This document shows positions 16,605-24,792 of a stretch of 44,447 nt of DNA, in pieces (position 1 is the first letter of the stretch; the number at the start of each line of letters is the position of its first letter). The stretch is from Clostridia bacterium. GTDB lineage: Bacteria; Bacillota; Clostridia; Oscillospirales; Acutalibacteraceae. The stretch covers positions 1 through 44,447 of the forward strand of contig CAAGJN010000031.1 of the NCBI GenBank assembly GCA_900770255.1. Reading direction: 5' to 3'. The position numbers were made by a program, and so were the translations under genes. The notes beneath the pieces were generated by a model. The model saw only the letters and a list, made by a program, of their open reading frames with translations, had not been told where the DNA came from and did not search any database.

Positions 16605-17474
16605 ATGACAGGCTATATAAAAGCGTTTAAGCCTGAGCTCAAAATAAAAGATTACGAACTCTACAAGGGCGTATATTGCTCCGAATGCAGGGTGCTTGGG
16701 CGGCTGTATACGCCGATAGCGAGGCTTTTGCTGAGCTATGATTTTACCTTTCTCTCCATAGTTCGTCTGGCGCTTCAGGAAAAGTGCAGTCCCTTTGGAA
16801 ACGGCCGATGCTGCGTCAACCCTGCGAAGAAGTGCCTGAAGTGCACCGAAACGGCCGAGCTTGAGCGCAGCGCCGACATTGTTGTTATAGTTTCATATTA
16901 TAAGCTGCTCGACGATATTGCAGACGGCCGCTTTTTCAAGCGTCTTTTGTGCAGGCTCATTAAACCCGTGCTCTCGCTCATGCACCGGAAAGCTGCCGCG
17001 CGTCAGGAGATGCTCGACCGCGCCGTAGCTTCCGCGATGAAGGAACAGCAGCGGGTGGAGCAATCGGAGTCCCCGTCGCTCGACGAAGCCGCCGATCCTT
17101 CGGGCAAGATGCTTGCCGCAATATTCTCGCAGGGCTATTACAGCGAAGATAAAATGCAGCTCTGGCGCTTTGGATATCTTCTTGGCAGGTGGATATATCT
17201 GCTCGACGCGGTTGATGATTTTGAGAAGGACGTTAAGAGCGGTTCGTTCAATCCGTTAAAAACAAAGTTTTCAACCGCAGATCAGGCGGAGAGCGATGAG
17301 TTCATAAACTATGTTTCGGACAGGCTGAATCTGACTGCCGGAGAGACTGCCAATGCACTTGACGAACTGAAGTTTTACCGCTTCGGGGATATAATAGAAA
17401 ATGTGGTCTGCGACGGCATGCTCGCTTCGCAGACAAAGGTGCTCGAGAAAAAAAGAGGGAGGTGTGAAGAATGA
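16605..17474 (+). CDS. DUF5685 family protein
   Basis: A 289-aa cytoplasmic-looking helical protein resembling DUF5685, found in Clostridia and of unknown function. Seen: the N-terminus MTGYIKAFKPELKIKDYELYKGVYCSECRVLGRLY with a Cys-x-x-Cys, a second cluster CCVNPAKKCLKCTE (about residues 66-79), and acidic motifs such as YYKLLDDIADGRF and YLLDAVDDFEKDVKSGSFNPL. The paired DD motifs recall, but do not prove, an isoprenoid-synthase-like helical fold. GGAGG precedes the ATG. The stop codon overlaps the next gene's start (ATGA), so translation of the two is coupled. Cysteine clusters in both proteins suggest a shared metal or redox task (inference). Confidence 0.8.
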   Translation: MTGYIKAFKPELKIKDYELYKGVYCSECRVLGRLYTPIARLLLSYDFTFLSIVRLALQEKCSPFGNGRCCVNPAKKCLKCTETAELERSADIVVIVSYYKLLDDIADGRFFKRLLCRLIKPVLSLMHRKAAARQEMLDRAVASAMKEQQRVEQSESPSLDEAADPSGKMLAAIFSQGYYSEDKMQLWRFGYLLGRWIYLLDAVDDFEKDVKSGSFNPLKTKFSTADQAESDEFINYVSDRLNLTAGETANALDELKFYRFGDIIENVVCDGMLASQTKVLEKKRGRCEE

Positions 17475-18064
17475 AAAAAAATCCGTTTTCCGTTCTCGGC
17501 GTTCCGGATTCCGCGTCGGATGAGCAGATAAGGAATGCTTACAGAGAGCTTGCACGCAAATACAGCGACGAGTCGAATAATGCAAAAATGCAGGAACTCA
17601 ACGATGCATATGACGAGATAGTCATGCTCAGAGGCGGCCTTGGCGGGTCATCTTCTTCCGCCTCTCAGAATAAGAGCAGCGGCTACACATACAGCAATTC
17701 ATCCGATCTGTCGGATATCCGCGAGAAGATCCGCAGCGGCAGAATAGAGGACGCGCTCGTTCTGCTCGACGGCATCCCGGAGGCTTCGCGCACAGCCGAG
17801 TGGTATTATCTCAAGGGCGCGGCGCAGCAGAGACGCGGCTGGCTCGACTATGCCGCGGAAAACTTTGAGCGCGCCTGCAATATGGATCCCGGCAACAGGG
17901 AATATGCCGCCGCAAAGGAGAATCTCGATTCTTCACGCAGCGGAGGCTTTCGCACCGCGCGCAGATCCTCAAGGGGCTGTGACGCCTGCGACGTATGTTC
18001 CGGCCTGCTCTGCACGGACTGCTGCTGCGAGTGCATGGGCGGCGATCTGATACCATGCTGCTGA
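17471..18064 (+). CDS. DnaJ-like protein with degenerate J-domain, TPR-like region and Cys-rich tail
   Basis: A 197-aa protein. The N-terminal 53 residues align with a J-domain (NPFSVLGVPDSASDEQIRNAYRELARKY), but the HPD motif that activates DnaK is missing. The sequence runs directly into SDESNNAKMQELNDAYDEI, about eight residues shorter than a normal loop. A Ser/Gly linker follows, then a TPR-like helical stretch (about 77-155: IRSGRIEDALVLLDGIPEASRTAEWYYLKGAAQQRRGWLDYAAENFERA). The last 29 residues carry ten cysteines, ending CECMGGDLIPCC. It starts inside the stop of the DUF5685 gene (ATGA). Known J-proteins with CCEC-type tails in Clostridia accompany DUF5685 genes (from memory). The function is unknown; stimulation of DnaK through HPD appears impossible. 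Confidence 0.85.
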   Translation: MKKNPFSVLGVPDSASDEQIRNAYRELARKYSDESNNAKMQELNDAYDEIVMLRGGLGGSSSSASQNKSSGYTYSNSSDLSDIREKIRSGRIEDALVLLDGIPEASRTAEWYYLKGAAQQRRGWLDYAAENFERACNMDPGNREYAAAKENLDSSRSGGFRTARRSSRGCDACDVCSGLLCTDCCCECMGGDLIPCC

Positions 18065-18077
18065 TGAGGCGAGAAGT

Positions 18078-18626
18078 ATGAACAACAAAGGTTTAAAAAA
18101 CACGTCAAAAATAGCTCTCAGCGCCGTCTTTGCGGCGCTGTCTGTCGCTCTTATGGCGCTGATATCGGTAATCCCGAGTCTCGAGCTCGCGCTGCCGGCG
18201 ATAGCCGGCCTGTTTGTCGCTGTCATAGTCATCGAGATTGACAAAAAATGGGCGCTCGGCGTCTGGCTGGCGGTCTCGGTGCTTTCGCTGATCCTTGTGC
18301 CGAATAAGGAGACGGCGATAGTCTATACTGTGTTTTTCGGCTACTATCCGGTGCTTAAATCCGTGCTCGAGAGCAAGACGCCGCGGGTGGTAGAGTATAT
18401 TATAAAGATCGCCGTATTTACGGCGGTTATGACAGTTTCATATTATCTGATGGCGAAGTTTATGAACGTTGATCTTGACATGCCGTTGTTTCTCGGGAAA
18501 TGGGGCCTGCCCGTGCTCGCAGCGCTCGGCATAGTTACGTTCCTGCTCTATGATTATGCGCTCTCTAAGCTTATTACGTTTTACAGGCTGCGCCTGAGCA
18601 GAAAGCTGAGAAAGATATTCAAATAA
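18078..18626 (+). CDS. Predicted polytopic membrane protein (ECF S-component-like)
   Basis: A 182-aa protein with five or six hydrophobic segments (about residues 12-30, 34-52, 56-74, 78-92, 106-126 and 138-158) and a basic C-terminal tail. Features such as KIALSAVFAALSVALMAL and YTVFFGYYPVLKSVLES recall substrate-binding S components of ECF-type transporters, but no named S-component family can be assigned. AGGCGAGAAG precedes the ATG, 13 nt after the J-protein stop, so it is probably in the same transcript as the DUF5685 pair. The substrate, if any, is unknown. Confidence 0.7.
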   Translation: MNNKGLKNTSKIALSAVFAALSVALMALISVIPSLELALPAIAGLFVAVIVIEIDKKWALGVWLAVSVLSLILVPNKETAIVYTVFFGYYPVLKSVLESKTPRVVEYIIKIAVFTAVMTVSYYLMAKFMNVDLDMPLFLGKWGLPVLAALGIVTFLLYDYALSKLITFYRLRLSRKLRKIFK

Positions 18627-18652
18627 AAATATATATCGCCTTCAACTCGTGA

Positions 18653-18681
18653 TTGAAATTCCGAATTTCATATGATACAAT
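18653..18681 (+). promoter_or_regulatory. Promoter for the ComEA-like gene
   Basis: TTGAAA (18653-18658) and TACAAT (18676-18681) are spaced by 17 nt and lie 34 nt before the GTG start. The region after it is very AT-rich. Confidence 0.65.
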
Positions 18682-18714
18682 AATTTTATAATTATAGAAT
18701 CGGAGGTGGACGCC

Positions 18715-19047
18715 GTGAGCAGATCGAAGAATGAACTTCTGCTCATAGCGTCCGCTTTGCTTTTGTCGGTAGCGTCTATCGCCGCAGTGTGCCTGACGCA
18801 TTTTTCGCCGAAGCGCTCCGGAGATGTAATTTTCTACACGCAGGAATATGTGCAGGGAAAGGTCGATATAAATACTGCCGGAGAGGACGATCTCACGGCG
18901 CTGTACGGCATCGGCAGCAAGCGGGCGGAGAAGATTATCGAATACCGCGAGGAGCACGGCGATTTCATCTGCCCGTGGGAAATAACGAATGTCAACGGCA
19001 TCGGTGAGGGGATCTATGGCAGGATAAAAGACGATATATGCGTTTAA
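18715..19047 (+). CDS. ComEA-like helix-hairpin-helix protein
   Basis: A 110-aa secreted or membrane-anchored DNA-binding protein. An N-terminal hydrophobic segment (about residues 7-27) is followed by a short spacer and a C-terminal double helix-hairpin-helix domain: VDINTAGEDDLTALYGIGSKRAEKIIEYREEHGDF and a second GIGEGIYGRIKDDI. This is the DNA-binding module of ComEA, the competence DNA receptor, but the SLBB domain of full-length ComEA is absent, so it is shorter than the usual 170-200 aa. I chose the GTG at 18715 because GGAGG (18702-18706) is 8 nt upstream; an earlier GTG at 18706 overlaps that site. Competence is possible but unproven. It is followed by the phosphohexomutase gene at 17 nt. 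Confidence 0.82.
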   Translation: MSRSKNELLLIASALLLSVASIAAVCLTHFSPKRSGDVIFYTQEYVQGKVDINTAGEDDLTALYGIGSKRAEKIIEYREEHGDFICPWEITNVNGIGEGIYGRIKDDICV

Positions 19048-19064
19048 TACGAAAGGAGAAATAT

Positions 19065-20552
19065 ATGTCAACGGGTGCTTATAAAAAATTTAAGAGCGGA
19101 ACGGATATTCGCGGTATAGGCATTGGAAACGGCGACGAGCCCCTGTTTATGAGCGACGATTTTGTTGCCCGTGCAAGCGCGGCTTTTGCTGATTTTCTGT
19201 CGTCAAAAACGGGCAAAGAGACAGATTCGCTCAGAGTGGCGATCGGACACGATCCGCGCCTGTCTGCTGGGCGTATCAGCAACGCGGTTAAGCGGGGACT
19301 CGCGTCGCGCGGAGTGAATATCATTGACTGCGCGTTGAGCTCAACGCCGGCTATGTTTATGGCGGTGCTTGATCTTGACTGTGACGGCTCCGTTCAGATG
19401 ACTGCGAGCCACCATCCCGGCGACAGAAACGGTCTGAAATTTTTTACCCGTGACGGCGGGCTGGATTCTTCCGATATAGCCTATATTCTCGACCGCGCCG
19501 AGGATGTAGAAGTTACCGATGCGACCGAGAAGCTCGAAACGTGCGATCATATGGCTCAGTACGCCGCTCATCTGCGTGAGCTAATATGCAGGGGCGTGGG
19601 CAAAACGCAGAGCGAGAAACCGCTCTCTGGTATGAACATAATGGTCGATGCGGGCAACGGAGCGGGCGGCTTCTATGCGGGAGAGGTTCTCGCGCCTCTG
19701 GGCGCCGATGTTTCGCCGAGCATGAACCTTGAGCCGGACGGCAATTTCCCGGTCTACGTTCCAAATCCCGAGTCGAAGGTCATGATAGACAGCGCGTCAG
19801 AGCGAGTCAGGGAGACAGGCGCTGATTTCGGCATAGTTTTTGATACCGATGTTGACAGAGCCGGCTGCATCCTTTCGGGCGGCAGGGAGCTCAACCGCAA
19901 CCGTCTTGTCGCCATGATCTCGGCCGTTATTCTCGAGAATGAGCCGGGCGCGGTCATAGTCACCGATTCCGTGACCTCCGCGGGGCTCACGAAGTTTATA
20001 GAGGCGCACGGCGGAAAGCATCTTCGTTTCAAGCGCGGATACAAAAATGTTATCAACAAACAGATAGAGCTCAACCGGGAGGGCGTTGACTGCCCTCTGG
20101 CGATAGAGACGTCCGGCCACGCGGCTTTCAGAGAGAACTATTATCTCGACGACGGCGCATATCTTGTCACAAAGCTGATAATAAAGGCGGCGCTGCTGAA
20201 AAGCAGCGGAGGCAGTCTCGAGAGCTTTATTGCCGATCTCGAGGAGCCTGCAGAGGAATGTGAGCGCAGGTTTAAGATCGCGTTAGAGGATTTCAAGCCC
20301 TACGGAGACAGGGTAATAGACGATCTCAAGGCTCTCGCGCTCAACCGAGACGGCTGGCAGGCAGAGGAGGTAAACTATGAGGGCGTCAGAATAAACACCG
20401 ATGCTTCCAACGGAGACGGATGGTTCCTGCTGCGTATGAGCGTTCACGATCCTATACTCGTCCTCAACTGCGAGAGCAACACCGCCGGCGGCACGGAGAT
20501 CATGCTCGGCGCGGTGACAGAGTTCCTCGGGAAATATGATAAATTGGCGTGA
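19065..20552 (+). CDS. Phosphomannomutase/phosphoglucomutase family enzyme
   Basis: Alpha-D-phosphohexomutase that interconverts hexose 1- and 6-phosphates (glucose or mannose). Four-domain layout: N-terminal GTDIRGIG; the phosphoserine loop TASHHPGDRNGLKF with S115; the Mg2+ loop DTDVDR (D260, D262, D264); the sugar-specificity loop ETSGHAAFRENYYLDDGAY; and a C-terminal phosphate-binding region near NTDASNGDGWFLLRMS. I chose the ATG at 19065 because AAAGGAG (19052-19058) is 6 nt upstream; the longer frame from 19038 would overlap the ComEA-like gene. The protein is 495 aa, normal for the family. It could channel galactose-derived glucose 1-phosphate into glycolysis or feed polysaccharide synthesis (inference). 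Confidence 0.9.
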   Translation: MSTGAYKKFKSGTDIRGIGIGNGDEPLFMSDDFVARASAAFADFLSSKTGKETDSLRVAIGHDPRLSAGRISNAVKRGLASRGVNIIDCALSSTPAMFMAVLDLDCDGSVQMTASHHPGDRNGLKFFTRDGGLDSSDIAYILDRAEDVEVTDATEKLETCDHMAQYAAHLRELICRGVGKTQSEKPLSGMNIMVDAGNGAGGFYAGEVLAPLGADVSPSMNLEPDGNFPVYVPNPESKVMIDSASERVRETGADFGIVFDTDVDRAGCILSGGRELNRNRLVAMISAVILENEPGAVIVTDSVTSAGLTKFIEAHGGKHLRFKRGYKNVINKQIELNREGVDCPLAIETSGHAAFRENYYLDDGAYLVTKLIIKAALLKSSGGSLESFIADLEEPAEECERRFKIALEDFKPYGDRVIDDLKALALNRDGWQAEEVNYEGVRINTDASNGDGWFLLRMSVHDPILVLNCESNTAGGTEIMLGAVTEFLGKYDKLA

Positions 20553-20555
20553 GCT

Positions 20556-20619
20556 TTTGCCGGTTCGGGGGAACTTTTCTGCAGCCTTAGCGGCGGCACG
20601 CTGTGAGCGCGCCGCCGCT
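20556..20619 (+). repeat. Second copy of a module found in the 14.8-15.1 kb element
   Basis: The 15-mer TTTGCCGGTTCGGGG at 20556-20570 is identical to 15044-15058. In both places a T-rich stretch of 9-10 nt and GCAG follow, then a GC-rich CCGCCG/CGGCGG hairpin. This indicates a dispersed intergenic repeat family. Here its hairpin serves as the terminator of the phosphohexomutase gene. Confidence 0.6.
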
Positions 20620-20623
20620 TTTT
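20589..20623 (+). terminator. Terminator after the phosphohexomutase gene
   Basis: A 9-bp GC-rich stem AGCGGCGGC/GCCGCCGCT (20589-20597 with 20611-20619) with a partly paired loop is followed by five T residues. Confidence 0.85.
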
Positions 20624-20635
20624 GCACGCGGTTCC

Positions 20636-20663
20636 TTGACTATAGCTTGCAGTTTGTGATAAT
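20636..20663 (+). promoter_or_regulatory. Promoter for the beta-galactosidase gene
   Basis: TTGACT (20636-20641) and GATAAT (20658-20663) with a 16-nt spacer lie 36 nt before the lacZ ATG, directly after the previous terminator. No clear operator palindrome is visible around it. Confidence 0.65.
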
Positions 20664-20699
20664 ATTAATAAAAGGCTTTCAGCATTCAGGAGGGTCATT

Positions 20700-23600
20700 A
20701 TGGCAAAAAAAAGCGTAAAGGAAATGTGGCAGGATATAGACGTATATTCCGCCAATACCGAGCCGCGCAGCGCGGCGGGCTTCCCGAGAAATTCCGAATG
20801 GGAGAAAACGATCGTCAGCCTCAACGGCGTATGGAAGTTTCACTACTGTGAGAGCGTCAATGACATTATCGGGGGATACTATGCGCCCGATTTTGATTTG
20901 AGCGCCTTTGACGATCTCGAAGTGCCGTCCGAGTGGCAGATAAAGGGCTATGACACGCCGATATATACAAACGTCAACTATCCCAAGGCGATATCCCAGA
21001 CAAAGATACCGTACATAAAGCCGGAGCTCAACTCCTGCGGTCTCTATGTCCGCGACTTCGAGGTTGAGGAGACCGAGGATAATGTGTTCATTCACTTCGG
21101 AGGAATAAATTCGAGCGGAGAGGTATTTGTCAACGGCAAATTTGTCGGCTATTCTCAGGATACATTTGACGAGTGCGAATATGATATAACAGATTTTGTG
21201 CATCCCGGCACGAACCGTCTCGCCGTCACCGTGCGCCGCTACTGCACGGGCAGCTACCTTGAGGATCAGGATATGTGGCGTCTCTCCGGCATTTTCCGCG
21301 ACGTCACCCTTGTGTATGAGCCGCGTGTGTTTATCGAGGACTACTATATGCGCAGCGAGCTCTCAGACGATTTCAAATCGGCTGTTTTCAAGCTTGACTG
21401 TACCGTTAAAGCGCGCCGCGCGTCGTTCGGCGGCGGCAAGCTCAAAGTGGAGATTTTGCGCGCCGACGGGGCCGCCTTCGCTTCAGCCGAAGCCGATGTG
21501 AAACCTCTTGCGGACGGCGAATACAGCGCCGTTTCCGTTGAAATTCCCGTCTCCGGTTTTGAGCTCTGGAGCCATGAGGATCCGTACCTTTACACGGTTC
21601 ATGTGACTCTCTCGGGAGGCGGCGATGCCGATTACCGTGAGCATAAATTTGGTTTCAGAGAGATAAAGATCGCGCCCTATGACAGCGAGACGCGCAGGGG
21701 ACCGTTCATCCTGCTCAACGGCGTTCCGCTCAAGATCTGCGGAGTCAACCGCCATGATTTTCATCCGGATTACGGCCACGCTGTGCCGGAGAGCATAATC
21801 AGAAGCGACCTTGAGCTTTTAAAGCGCAGCAATATAACGAACGTGCGCACCTGCCACTATCCGAACTCGCGCCGCTTTTATGAGCTCTGCGATGAGATAG
21901 GTATCCTTGTCATGAGCGAGAACAACCTCGAGACACACGGCCTTGCTACGCGCATCCCACGCAGCAATCCGCACTGGACCGCAGAGTGCTGCTACCGTGT
22001 GCGCAACATGGTCAACAGCTACAAAAACCACTCCTGCATTCTCTTCTGGTCGCTCGGCAACGAGTCCGGAAACGGCGGCGCGTTTGCCGAGATGAAAAAA
22101 GAGATACTTAAAATAGACAAAACCCGCCCCGTGCACTATGAGCCCGACGCGAAGCTTAAAACGAGCGATCTTTTCAGCGAGATGTACACCGTGCAGACCG
22201 CAATGAAGGAGATCGGAGAGAACAAGGCTCATGTTCACAGCCGCGCGCTCTGGAACCTCGGCCTCGGCTATCATCTCAAGCCCTCCGACTATGTCGATAA
22301 GCCGTTTATCGAGTGCGAGTATTCGCACGCTATGGGCAACAGCATGGGCAATTTAGCCGATTACTGGGAGGATTTCAAAAAATATGACCGCCTTGCGGGC
22401 GGCTATATCTGGGACTTTGCAGATCAGGCGATAAGGACGAAAACGCCCGACGGCAAGGATAAATGGAACTACGGCGGTGACTTCGGCGACAAGCCGAACG
22501 ACTCGAACTTCGCCTTTAACGGCGTGTTCCGCGGCGACCGCTCGCCGAATCCGCACTATTATGAGGTTGTCAAATGCTATCAGCAGGCCGACTTTTCATT
22601 AAAGAGCGGCAGGCTGATCATCCTCAACCGCTTTATGTTCACCTCGCTCGATAATTTCAAGCTCAAGCTTGAGCTGCGCGAGCAGGGCAGGCTGATAGAC
22701 TCTGCGGAGCTTGAGCTGCCGGCTGTCGGCCACCTTGAGAAGGCGAGTGTAGATATACCGTTTGATATCAAAACTGAGACTGAGCGCACGCTCGACTGCG
22801 CTCTTGTTCTGCGCCGAAACATGATGCACCTCGAAGCAGGCCATGTTATGGCGCGCGAGCAGTTTGTGCTCGGGAGATATAACTATTCCTTCGGCGCACC
22901 CAGGGCCGACGGAAAGAGAGTGAACATAAGCTATTCAAAAGCCGATAAATGCTATGTCGTTACAGGCGAAACTTTTGAAGTGAAGCTGAGCAAAAAGACG
23001 GGCGAGGTCTGTTCATATAAGAGGGACGGCGCTGAGCGCTTGAAAAAGGGTATCATACCGCAGTTTTCGCGTGCAAATACCGATAACGAACGCATGGCGC
23101 AGGTGCCGTTCGAGTGGGTCAAGACGCTCATCGGTCTGCATGCGTTTGACAGCGCTGAAAAGATGATGCACCCCGTGTCAGTAAGGGCTGAGCACTTCGG
23201 GAGTTGTGCTAAGCTCAGTGTAAAGTGGCTTACAAAGTACCTCTCCGGCGTCGTCACCGAATATCTTGTGTTCCCGGACGGCGCGATACAGGCTCATCTG
23301 ACGTGTAGAAATATAACTCCGTTCGATCTGCCGCGCTACGGTCTGGCGTTTGAGCTTACCGATGGCGTGGACGGGATCGAATATTACGGCAAGGGACCGC
23401 ATGAAAACTACTGCGACCGCAAGACGGGCGCGCCGCTCGGTGTTTACCGCTTTGCGAATGACGAGAGTTTTATTCACGATTATCTGTTCCCGCAGGAGAA
23501 CGCGAACCGCTGCGACGTCAGATGGCTCAAGGTAGGCGGCGGGATGGGAGTTACTGCCATAGCCTCCGAAAAGCCGTTTGAGATGAGCGTGCATCCGTAT

Positions 23601-23786
23601 ACGAAGAAGATGCTCTATGATGCGGCTCACTCCTGCGAGCTCGGCAGGCAGCCCAATCTGACCGTCAATATCGACGGCAGACAGCAGGGCGTCGGCGGCG
23701 ATGTCCCGGCGATGGCGACGCTCAAAAAGCCGTATAAGATACCGAAATACAAAAAGCTTGAGATGAAAGTCATACTTTCATTTTGA
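20700..23786 (+). CDS. lacZ: Beta-galactosidase, LacZ type (GH2)
   Basis: Cytoplasmic glycoside hydrolase family 2 enzyme cleaving beta-galactosides such as lactose. At 1028 aa it has the full five-domain LacZ length. Seen: the N-terminal sugar-binding domain with VWKFHYCES and EVPSEWQIKGYDTPIYTN, the catalytic barrel with GVNRHDFHP and NVRTCHYPNS, the acid/base E455 in FWSLGNESGNGG, the nucleophile E540 in ECEYSHAMGNS, and the C-terminal Bgal_small_N domain with YYGKGPHENYCDRK. The ATG is preceded by AGGAGGGT, and the gene has its own promoter and terminator. There is no signal peptide, so the substrate must be imported. No lactose permease is adjacent; the GPH symporter at 4427-5953 is a candidate (inference). 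Confidence 0.96.
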   Translation: MAKKSVKEMWQDIDVYSANTEPRSAAGFPRNSEWEKTIVSLNGVWKFHYCESVNDIIGGYYAPDFDLSAFDDLEVPSEWQIKGYDTPIYTNVNYPKAISQTKIPYIKPELNSCGLYVRDFEVEETEDNVFIHFGGINSSGEVFVNGKFVGYSQDTFDECEYDITDFVHPGTNRLAVTVRRYCTGSYLEDQDMWRLSGIFRDVTLVYEPRVFIEDYYMRSELSDDFKSAVFKLDCTVKARRASFGGGKLKVEILRADGAAFASAEADVKPLADGEYSAVSVEIPVSGFELWSHEDPYLYTVHVTLSGGGDADYREHKFGFREIKIAPYDSETRRGPFILLNGVPLKICGVNRHDFHPDYGHAVPESIIRSDLELLKRSNITNVRTCHYPNSRRFYELCDEIGILVMSENNLETHGLATRIPRSNPHWTAECCYRVRNMVNSYKNHSCILFWSLGNESGNGGAFAEMKKEILKIDKTRPVHYEPDAKLKTSDLFSEMYTVQTAMKEIGENKAHVHSRALWNLGLGYHLKPSDYVDKPFIECEYSHAMGNSMGNLADYWEDFKKYDRLAGGYIWDFADQAIRTKTPDGKDKWNYGGDFGDKPNDSNFAFNGVFRGDRSPNPHYYEVVKCYQQADFSLKSGRLIILNRFMFTSLDNFKLKLELREQGRLIDSAELELPAVGHLEKASVDIPFDIKTETERTLDCALVLRRNMMHLEAGHVMAREQFVLGRYNYSFGAPRADGKRVNISYSKADKCYVVTGETFEVKLSKKTGEVCSYKRDGAERLKKGIIPQFSRANTDNERMAQVPFEWVKTLIGLHAFDSAEKMMHPVSVRAEHFGSCAKLSVKWLTKYLSGVVTEYLVFPDGAIQAHLTCRNITPFDLPRYGLAFELTDGVDGIEYYGKGPHENYCDRKTGAPLGVYRFANDESFIHDYLFPQENANRCDVRWLKVGGGMGVTAIASEKPFEMSVHPYTKKMLYDAAHSCELGRQPNLTVNIDGRQQGVGGDVPAMATLKKPYKIPKYKKLEMKVILSF

Positions 23787-23795
23787 TCAAAAATC

Positions 23796-23831
23796 AGCGA
23801 GTGACTGCAGGCTGACAGTCACTCGCTTTTT
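23796..23831. terminator. Bidirectional terminator between lacZ and the dehydrogenase gene
   Basis: A perfect 12-bp stem (23796-23807 with 23816-23827, 8-nt loop) is followed by TTTTT on the plus strand. On the minus strand it is followed by GATTTTTGAT. It serves both converging transcripts. Confidence 0.9.
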
Positions 23832-23832
23832 A

Positions 23833-24792
23833 TCATTTATTCACCACATTTATCGGCTCGCCGCTGACAAATGCCCTGAGGTTTTCTTCGACTATTCCGA
23901 TGAGCCGCTTTCTCGTCTCAAAACCTGCCCATGCGACGTGCGGGGTTATCAGGCAGTTTTCACAGCCGAACAGGGGGTTGTCCTGCTCAGGCGGCTCGGT
24001 AGAGAGCACGTCAACTCCGGCGCCGGCTATCCTGCCGGATCTGAGTGCGTTTGCAAGGGCTTTTTCGTCGATAACAGGCCCGCGCGAGGTGTTGATGAGA
24101 AAGGCGGTCGGCTTCATCTTTTCGATAAATCCGGTGTTCACAAGACCGGTCGTCTGCGGAGTCAGCGGGCAGTGCAGCGTCACAAAGTCGGACTCTCCGA
24201 GCAGCTCATCGATATCTGTAAAACGTACCGCTCCGTCGCTGTCTCCGGCCTTTGCTGAACGCGAGTTTGCAATAATGTCCATTCCGAAAGCTTTGGCTAT
24301 TTTCGCGACAGCCCTGCCTATCTTGCCGTAGCCGATTATGCCGATTGTCTTGCCCTGAAGCTCCGTCAGCGGCGATTTCCAAAAGCAGAAGTTAGGACAG
24401 CTGCTCCATTCTCCCGCGTGAACGGCCTCACTGTGCAGCGCAACGCGGTTTGTGTGCTCAAGAATAAACGCAAAGACGAGCTGCGCTACCGCCGAGGTGC
24501 TGTAGCAGGGGACGTTTGAAACGGGTATGCCGCGTTCGCGCGCAAAGTCAACGTCAACTACATTGAAGCCGGTGCTGAGCAGCGCTATAAATTTGAGTTC
24601 GGGCAGCGCCGCGATTGCTTCTGAGTCGATAGGGGTTTTGTTGGTTATGATAATATCGCAGCCCCTTGCTCGTTCGACTACCTTATCCTTCGGCGTGCGG
24701 TCGTATACCGTGTATGTTCCGAAGGAGCTCAGAAAATCCCATGACAGATCGCCGGGATTAGTCGTGAAGCCGTCAAGAATTACTATTTTCAT
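23833..24792 (-). CDS. D-2-hydroxyacid dehydrogenase (glycerate dehydrogenase-like)
   Basis: NAD-dependent D-isomer-specific 2-hydroxyacid dehydrogenase, cytoplasmic, reducing a 2-keto acid such as hydroxypyruvate. Seen: LLSTGFNVVDVDFARERGIPVSNVPCYSTSAVAQLVFAFILEHTN, typical of the hydroxypyruvate reductase/glycerate dehydrogenase branch; the Rossmann motif GIIGYGKIGRAVA; and the catalytic Arg in NTSRGPVID, Glu in STEPPEQDNP and His in TPHVAWAG. It has 319 aa and no C-terminal ACT domain, unlike SerA. The ATG has AAGGAG upstream within the end of the patatin gene, overlapping it by 20 nt, so the two form an operon. The substrate assignment is tentative. Confidence 0.9.
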   Translation of the reverse strand: MKIVILDGFTTNPGDLSWDFLSSFGTYTVYDRTPKDKVVERARGCDIIITNKTPIDSEAIAALPELKFIALLSTGFNVVDVDFARERGIPVSNVPCYSTSAVAQLVFAFILEHTNRVALHSEAVHAGEWSSCPNFCFWKSPLTELQGKTIGIIGYGKIGRAVAKIAKAFGMDIIANSRSAKAGDSDGAVRFTDIDELLGESDFVTLHCPLTPQTTGLVNTGFIEKMKPTAFLINTSRGPVIDEKALANALRSGRIAGAGVDVLSTEPPEQDNPLFGCENCLITPHVAWAGFETRKRLIGIVEENLRAFVSGEPINVVNK

